Of a DNA stretch of 18,970 nt, positions 15,501 through 18,970 are shown in pieces. The notes beneath the pieces are model-generated. The model made no database searches and was not told where the DNA came from. It was given only the letters and a program-made list of their open reading frames with translations. Source of the stretch: Flavicella sp964230805 (GTDB taxonomy: Bacteria; Bacteroidota; Bacteroidia; Flavobacteriales; Flavobacteriaceae); NCBI GenBank assembly GCA_964230805.1, contig CAXRIA010000035.1, positions 1 to 18,970 of the forward strand, in the 5' to 3' direction. Positions within the stretch are counted from its first letter, which is position 1. Each line of letters opens with the position of its first letter. Made by a program: the position numbers and the translations under genes.

Positions 15501-15991
15501 TCTTTTTCTCTTCTAAGATCAAGTTGCTCTTCTAATTGCCGAAGTGCTTTTAGGGTTTCTTTTTGCTTGCTTCCATCTGGAATTAAACCCATTGTGAAAG
15601 AGGGAACACTTATTTCTTGTTCACTGTAATAGACCCCTAAAAAACTTAAAAATCTAAATAAGTTTTTTATGCTTGTGATAGACTGATCATGAGATATAGA
15701 TTTTCCATGAGCGGCAGCATTTCCATTTAGCCGAATAAGGTTTACCTCTCTAAACATAGAGGGCTTGATGATTTCTCTAAAACATTGCTCATGCAATAAA
15801 CTGGCAAGCTTGGTATTATAAGGCCAATGTAATTCTTCATCATTTTGATATAACCATTCCACTCCCTTTTCCAATGCTGACCTCGCAATTATGGCACTGG
15901 CTTTTGGAGAAGTTAACGTGAGCTGTTCAGCTTCATGAGCTTCTCTAAATAGGTCAGGCCATTCTTTGTATAGGAATTGGAAGTTGCTCAT
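12539..15991 (-). CDS. hsdR: Type I restriction enzyme R subunit (EcoEI-like HsdR)
   Basis: This 1150-residue motor-nuclease subunit would translocate DNA and cut it when the HsdM2S complex meets an unmodified site. Domains in order: a DUF4145-type helical domain (about 10-125, with RLNGNAAAH at 87-95), a charged coiled coil (about 142-205), then the restriction nuclease fold with D261 and the E276-A-K278 pair of the PD-(D/E)xK active site. The SF2 motor has Walker A MATGSGKT (398-405), DEAH at 498-501, TATP at 523-526 and motif VI QMIGRGTRL. A long C-terminal region is presumably for assembly with the methylase. The DUF4145 plus coiled-coil front end is typical of EcoEI-like (family B) R subunits. 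The gene overlaps the HEPN gene by 4 bases (ATGA). All nuclease and motor residues look intact. Confidence 0.95.
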   Translation of the reverse strand: MSNFQFLYKEWPDLFREAHEAEQLTLTSPKASAIIARSALEKGVEWLYQNDEELHWPYNTKLASLLHEQCFREIIKPSMFREVNLIRLNGNAAAHGKSISHDQSITSIKNLFRFLSFLGVYYSEQEISVPSFTMGLIPDGSKQKETLKALRQLEEQLDLRREKEKEERTKLEAQAAQIETLKKQLENQQKEFAKRRAEREKVKDSEKTIPILIPESVTRKLYIDVLLKEAGWDILTEGRELEYEVKGMPLSTNPSGIGYVDYVLWGDDGNPLAVVEAKKTMANAKKGKQQAVLYANCLEQMSKDKQRPIIFYTNGFETFIWDDLFHTEREISGFYTKDELQLLIDRRTTRKDLRTFKVDKKIAGRAYQLEAIKRVAENLGQTKEGRYVGTKRESLLVMATGSGKTRTAAAIVDMLTKCNWAKRVLFLADRNALVTQAKNAFKEHLEHLSSIDLTKEKEDSNTRLVFSTYPTIINKIDKLRNKDERFYGVGHFDLIIIDEAHRSIYQKYKAIFDYFDAMLIGLTATPKKDIERNTYSLFGIEDDNPTFAYELNAAVEQGFLVPPKSISVPLKFQREGIKYAELSEKEKEEYEEKFGDPTSEEAPDTIGSGALNKWLFNTDTVDKVLEHLMKDGVKVSGGDKLGKTIIFAKNHQHAVFIEERFNINYPEYSGHFLRVIDNYESKAQDLLEKFTDPFEEQDPQIAVSVDMMDTGVDAPRVVNLVFFKMVKSSSKFWQMIGRGTRLCPNLFGPDEDKKEFVIFDYCQNFEFFDEFPDGATTKNMKPLQQQIFEAKLKVSQLISDLPEKTEADIEVRDAYLDELHKTIQNLDETRFVVRKELRYVKEFSNKNKWLNLSKSDVQEINSYLSHLQPTSKDDDELARRFDILILTYQILLLTGSDNTGKYMSKIFRTAASLQKKDNIPQVSIHIPLIKKVQTDQYWKTINVKKLDDLRSALRDLIKYLDTEKQEPIYTHFEDELDYDGIKVRGNVNTSYESLQSYKDRVESYIRKNKDHLTIHKLRNNIPVTKEEIQSVENMLFTESVAGTKDQFIQQYGEKPLGAFIRSVIGVDQTVLNQAFADFLQTGNLRADQMTFINTIISYLSKNGTIDKAMLYEPPFTDLNDQGISGVFDNDSDLIKVVKIIDHINENALVA

Positions 15992-16668
15992 GATACTTTT
16001 TTAAAAATATTCTCAATTTGTTGCGTTATTACATAATTGTCATCTCTGTAAACACCAGTTACCCCAATTGACATAAATGTATTTATATAATCTAAAACAG
16101 ATTCTACTATTGCTAATAGCTGTTCTACATGGTTAGCGGACAATTTTACCTCATCAATATAATTTTCATTATGGGCTACCTTTTTGTTTCTAATGGTCTT
16201 TAAATTGACAAGTATTTGATTTTCAATATTATCACCTTTAGGGAATTCTCTATCTAAATAATTTTGAACTCTTTCTATAAAATTTACAATATTGACTTCA
16301 CCTACACTTTCTAGACCTAATTCGTGATTTTCACAGAATTGAACCCATGAATTTGGAACTAAAGAAACTACTTTTATTGCATCATCAATTTTATCAATGG
16401 TCAAATTTTTAAACAAATCTCTTAAACATCTAGTACTTCTATTGTTTCTCTCTCCACTAGAATCATATATTTTTGACAGATAAAGAACAGTTTGTTGCAC
16501 AGCACTGTCCTTCAATAGAAGAATCCAACTTTTATCTACCTTATTTAAGAAATTTATTTTACTCCAATGTTTTTCAATTTGCTTAAAAAGATGAAAATAC
16601 CTTTTTGCAAACATCAAATCATGAACAAGGCCATTTATTAATTGGTCATTTAGCTTGTCTACACTCAT
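15988..16668 (-). CDS. HEPN-domain protein, AbiU2-like, inside the type I RM operon
   Basis: This 226-residue, almost entirely helical protein lies between hsdS and hsdR. Near the C-terminus, NLKTIRNKKVAHNEN (155-169) holds R160 and H166, an Rx5H motif that fits the Rx4-6H catalytic signature of HEPN RNases and the RnKxxAH form seen in AbiU2-type proteins. The remainder (YFHLFKQIEKHW, VLYLSKIYD) is consistent with the four-helix HEPN bundle. It shares 4-base ATGA overlaps with hsdS upstream and hsdR downstream, so it is translationally coupled to both. An AGGAG-like sequence sits 5 bases before its ATG. Possible roles are an RNA-cutting abortive-infection effector triggered when restriction fails, or a regulator of HsdR. 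The family label is from motif and fold, so moderate confidence. Confidence 0.65.
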   Translation of the reverse strand: MSVDKLNDQLINGLVHDLMFAKRYFHLFKQIEKHWSKINFLNKVDKSWILLLKDSAVQQTVLYLSKIYDSSGERNNRSTRCLRDLFKNLTIDKIDDAIKVVSLVPNSWVQFCENHELGLESVGEVNIVNFIERVQNYLDREFPKGDNIENQILVNLKTIRNKKVAHNENYIDEVKLSANHVEQLLAIVESVLDYINTFMSIGVTGVYRDDNYVITQQIENIFKKVS

Positions 16669-17855
16669 ACCAACTCTCCTTTAAATGCCCTTTGTAAAAG
16701 GCTGTTAAACAAATCTTCTGCTTGTGCTAGACTAGCCTGTGCTTGTGTTTTTTGTGCTTCTATAGCTTGAACTCTTTCTCCAAATTGGTTTTGTAAATCT
16801 AGAGACGGTACTGGAATTTTTAGTTCATTTCCATACTGCTTAGCATTAATATTTGGCTGTGCCACAACATTTTGCTGATTCTTTACCCAAGCCTTATATT
16901 TTTCAGTTTTTGTAAAATGAAAAAAATATTTAGCATTGTAAGGCTCTGGAATCTTAAATTTTATTAAATACCCTGCATAAACAAGATCTCCATCTTTTTC
17001 ATCATAAAGATAAGTTTTGCCAACTGTTGCACCTGTCCTTGCAAAAACAATATCATTTTTACCTAAAAGATACTGCATTTCCAACTCATCAGGTGAAACA
17101 ACTTTGTCATTTAGAGATCCATCTTGATTAATATCAGTTATTCTAATATACCTAGGGCTTCCTTCTGTAAATTCTATTGCAGATGCACCACTACCGTATT
17201 TACCTTTACCACATAGCTCTTCTAAAGTAATTAGACTATCATTTGACTCCAACAAATCCCCAAACATATCTAAAAACAAACTCTGGGTTAGTTCATCATA
17301 CTTTTTTAGGAGTGCTTTTGTTTTTTGTCTGTAGGCATCTGCTGCATCTAAAATAGCTGCTATCTTTTTTTGCTGGTCTAGTGGGGGGAGTGGGACAGGA
17401 ATGTTACCCATTGTTTTTTTGTTAATAAACTTGACAGTTCCACCTGTAAGAAATCTATCAAAGTATTTGTAATGAGCTAAATAATTTAAATAATGTGCAA
17501 AAAATGAAGAATAAAGTTTTTCCTTCTTGATCTTAATTAAAAATAAGTTCCACGCAATCAGAAACTGATTTTTCTCAGATACTCTTAGGCTTTTACCAAT
17601 TGTCCCAATATTACAAACAAGTAAATCATCAACCTGTGGTTGATACTTAAAATGATACTTTTTATAATCTTCTAAACTTAAAAACTTAGCATCATTAAAA
17701 TGTAAATATCCTTTAGTTATATGCTTTGATTGAATAATTGGAATACCTTCACTCAGGTACTCTACTTTCTCAGTAACAGTGTTTATTCCTTGGTGCATGT
17801 CATACACAAGTTCTTTTAAAGGTTCAGACAACATTTTCTCCCCAATCAAATTCAT
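16665..17855 (-). CDS. hsdS: Type I restriction-modification specificity subunit
   Basis: This 396-residue HsdS sets the target sequence for both methylation and restriction. It has the usual two-fold plan. TRD1 (about 1-155) ends in the conserved IPVPLPPLDQQKKIAAILD (about 152-170), which leads into the first long helix. TRD2 (about 205-345) begins LEELCGKGKYGSGASAIEF and ends with KIPVPSLDLQNQFGERVQAI, then the second helix and RAFKGELV at the C-terminus. Both target recognition domains look complete, so it should specify an ordinary bipartite site. The site itself cannot be predicted. The ATG lies inside the stop region of hsdM (ATGA overlap, 17852-17855), and its stop overlaps the HEPN start. 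The two TRDs are not similar to each other, as expected. Confidence 0.93.
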   Translation of the reverse strand: MNLIGEKMLSEPLKELVYDMHQGINTVTEKVEYLSEGIPIIQSKHITKGYLHFNDAKFLSLEDYKKYHFKYQPQVDDLLVCNIGTIGKSLRVSEKNQFLIAWNLFLIKIKKEKLYSSFFAHYLNYLAHYKYFDRFLTGGTVKFINKKTMGNIPVPLPPLDQQKKIAAILDAADAYRQKTKALLKKYDELTQSLFLDMFGDLLESNDSLITLEELCGKGKYGSGASAIEFTEGSPRYIRITDINQDGSLNDKVVSPDELEMQYLLGKNDIVFARTGATVGKTYLYDEKDGDLVYAGYLIKFKIPEPYNAKYFFHFTKTEKYKAWVKNQQNVVAQPNINAKQYGNELKIPVPSLDLQNQFGERVQAIEAQKTQAQASLAQAEDLFNSLLQRAFKGELV

Positions 17856-18970
17856 CCCAACATCTCTTTTAACGCAGCTAAAGCTTGATTTCTTTCTTGA
17901 TCTAAAGATTCAATATCCTTTATAATTTCAGAAGGAGCAGCATATTCAATTTCTTCATAGATAATTTCCTTGTATCTGTTTATAGAAAGATCCCAATCAT
18001 TGCCTTTAATCTCATCAAAAGGCACTATGAAACTCTTGTCTGTTCTGGCTCTTTCAGACTCACCTGTTAAATTGTGATACCTGTTTAGTAAATCAGGGAT
18101 GTCATTTTCTTTAATTTCATTGCGCTTATCATCTAAGCTATAGCCATCAGCTTCCATATCATAGAACCAGACATTTTCAGTGCCTCCAGTTCCTGTTTTT
18201 GTAAAAAATAGCACTGCAGTACTTACCCCAGCATAGGGTTTAAATACGCCACTTGGCATAGAAATCACAGCATCAAGCTTATGTTTTTCAATCAGTTCTT
18301 GTCTTATTTGCTTATGAGCCTTAGAACTACCAAAAAGAACCCCATCTGGTACAATTACAGCTGCTCTACCGCCTGTTTTAAGCATCCTTAGCATAAGCCC
18401 TAGAAAGAGCAGTTCTGTCTTCTTAGATTTGACTGTTTTAAGTATAGAATTCTCAACAGCATCATAGTCTAAACTTCCTTTAAATGGAGGATTTGCTAGT
18501 ATTAAAGAATATTGGCTTCTAATATCTCCAACTCTTTCACTCAGCGCATCATTTTTAATCAAATTTGGGCTTTCAATTCCGTGGAGCTGTAAGTTCATAG
18601 CTCCAATACGGATCATAGTATCGTCTATTTCAATCCCATTAAACATTTCATTATTGAAATGGTCTCTAAAGGATTTGTCTAAAAATAAATCTTGATGATT
18701 GTCTCTAAAATATTCTCCAGCAGCTACTAAAAAACCAGCTGTTCCGGAAGAAGGGTCACAAATGACATCATCCTTTTTAGGTTGTGTCATATCTACCATC
18801 ATATTAATGATATGCCTGGGTGTTCTAAACTGTCCGTTGGTGCCAGCAGAAGCAATCTTAGAAAGCATGTATTCGTAAAGATCCCCTTTGGTATCTCTAT
18901 CCTTCATGTCAATTTTATCAATCAACTGCACTACCTGATCCAGTAGTCTTGGAGTGGCAATAATAAAAGT
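17852..18970 (-). CDS. hsdM: Type I restriction-modification methyltransferase subunit, 5' end missing
   Basis: HsdM is the N6-adenine methyltransferase of the complex. The 372 visible residues show PRLLDQVVQLIDKIDM at the left, then RDTKGDLYEYMLSKIASAG and GQFRTPRHII. SAM-binding motif I is DPSSGTAGF (visible residues 72-80) and catalytic motif IV is NPPF (160-163). The frame has no stop up to the window edge, and the leftmost visible residues already match the middle of HsdM proteins. A GTG at 18931 is therefore not a real start, and roughly the first quarter of the protein lies beyond 18970. The C-terminal part (about 300-372) is the helical region that contacts HsdS. It is the first known gene of the operon hsdM-hsdS-HEPN-hsdR. 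Confidence 0.95.
   Translation of the reverse strand, partial: TFIIATPRLLDQVVQLIDKIDMKDRDTKGDLYEYMLSKIASAGTNGQFRTPRHIINMMVDMTQPKKDDVICDPSSGTAGFLVAAGEYFRDNHQDLFLDKSFRDHFNNEMFNGIEIDDTMIRIGAMNLQLHGIESPNLIKNDALSERVGDIRSQYSLILANPPFKGSLDYDAVENSILKTVKSKKTELLFLGLMLRMLKTGGRAAVIVPDGVLFGSSKAHKQIRQELIEKHKLDAVISMPSGVFKPYAGVSTAVLFFTKTGTGGTENVWFYDMEADGYSLDDKRNEIKENDIPDLLNRYHNLTGESERARTDKSFIVPFDEIKGNDWDLSINRYKEIIYEEIEYAAPSEIIKDIESLDQERNQALAALKEMLG

Noticed and set aside
18932..18970. GTG at 18931 as the start of hsdM
   Set aside because: The frame stays open to the edge and the upstream residues (TPRLLDQV) continue the HsdM pattern, so the gene is cut by the window.

Overview
The window looks like a chromosome segment of a flavobacterium-type Bacteroidota. 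The evidence is the gene content (an UpxY/NusG-like antiterminator heading a Wza/Wzc surface-polysaccharide operon, and WYL regulators with a WFL variant), the near absence of Shine-Dalgarno sequences, and several -7 boxes resembling the Bacteroidota TAnnTTTG consensus. Every gene I can support is on the minus strand, so the locus reads from right to left.

Region 1 (about 1-8100) is the promoter-proximal part of a surface polysaccharide locus. In transcription order it holds an UpxY-like antiterminator (7301-7834), a tiny hydrophobic ORF (7174-7284), a WecA/MraY-type polyprenyl-phosphate sugar-1-phosphate transferase (5968-7080), a short Wza-like export lipoprotein (5195-5953), a Wzc-like tyrosine autokinase with an eight-fold Tyr-Gly tail (2827-5190), a 39-residue membrane protein (2649-2768), glmS (659-2506), a cupin related to type II mannose-6-phosphate isomerase (82-570), and the first 26 codons of a cytidylyltransferase (1-78). 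Together they would start a lipid-linked glycan, export it, and supply hexosamine and perhaps activated glycerol phosphate.

Region 2 (about 8100-10400) is a tandem pair of WYL-domain transcription regulators. They are clear paralogs, colinear without gaps over their first 200 residues. A rho-independent terminator closes the downstream one. The upstream one appears to start at TTG.

Region 3 (about 10700 to the right edge) is visibly more AT-rich and is a defence island. It holds a type I restriction-modification operon hsdM (cut by the window edge) - hsdS - HEPN/AbiU2-like gene - hsdR. All three junctions are 4-base ATGA overlaps. An SF2/Z1-like ATPase follows 63 bases after hsdR. The embedded HEPN gene and the trailing ATPase make this more than a plain type I system.

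The most unexpected signal is in the non-coding DNA. Upstream of upxY, of the upstream WYL gene and of the SF2 ATPase gene there is the same element, RTGCA-N7-TGCAY. Each copy lies exactly 10 bases before a TAnnnTTG-like -7 box. The downstream WYL gene has a half-site in nearly the same place. This suggests a shared regulator linking the capsule antiterminator, the WYL pair and the defence ATPase. The upxY leader also carries a 12-base sequence resembling the enterobacterial ops element.
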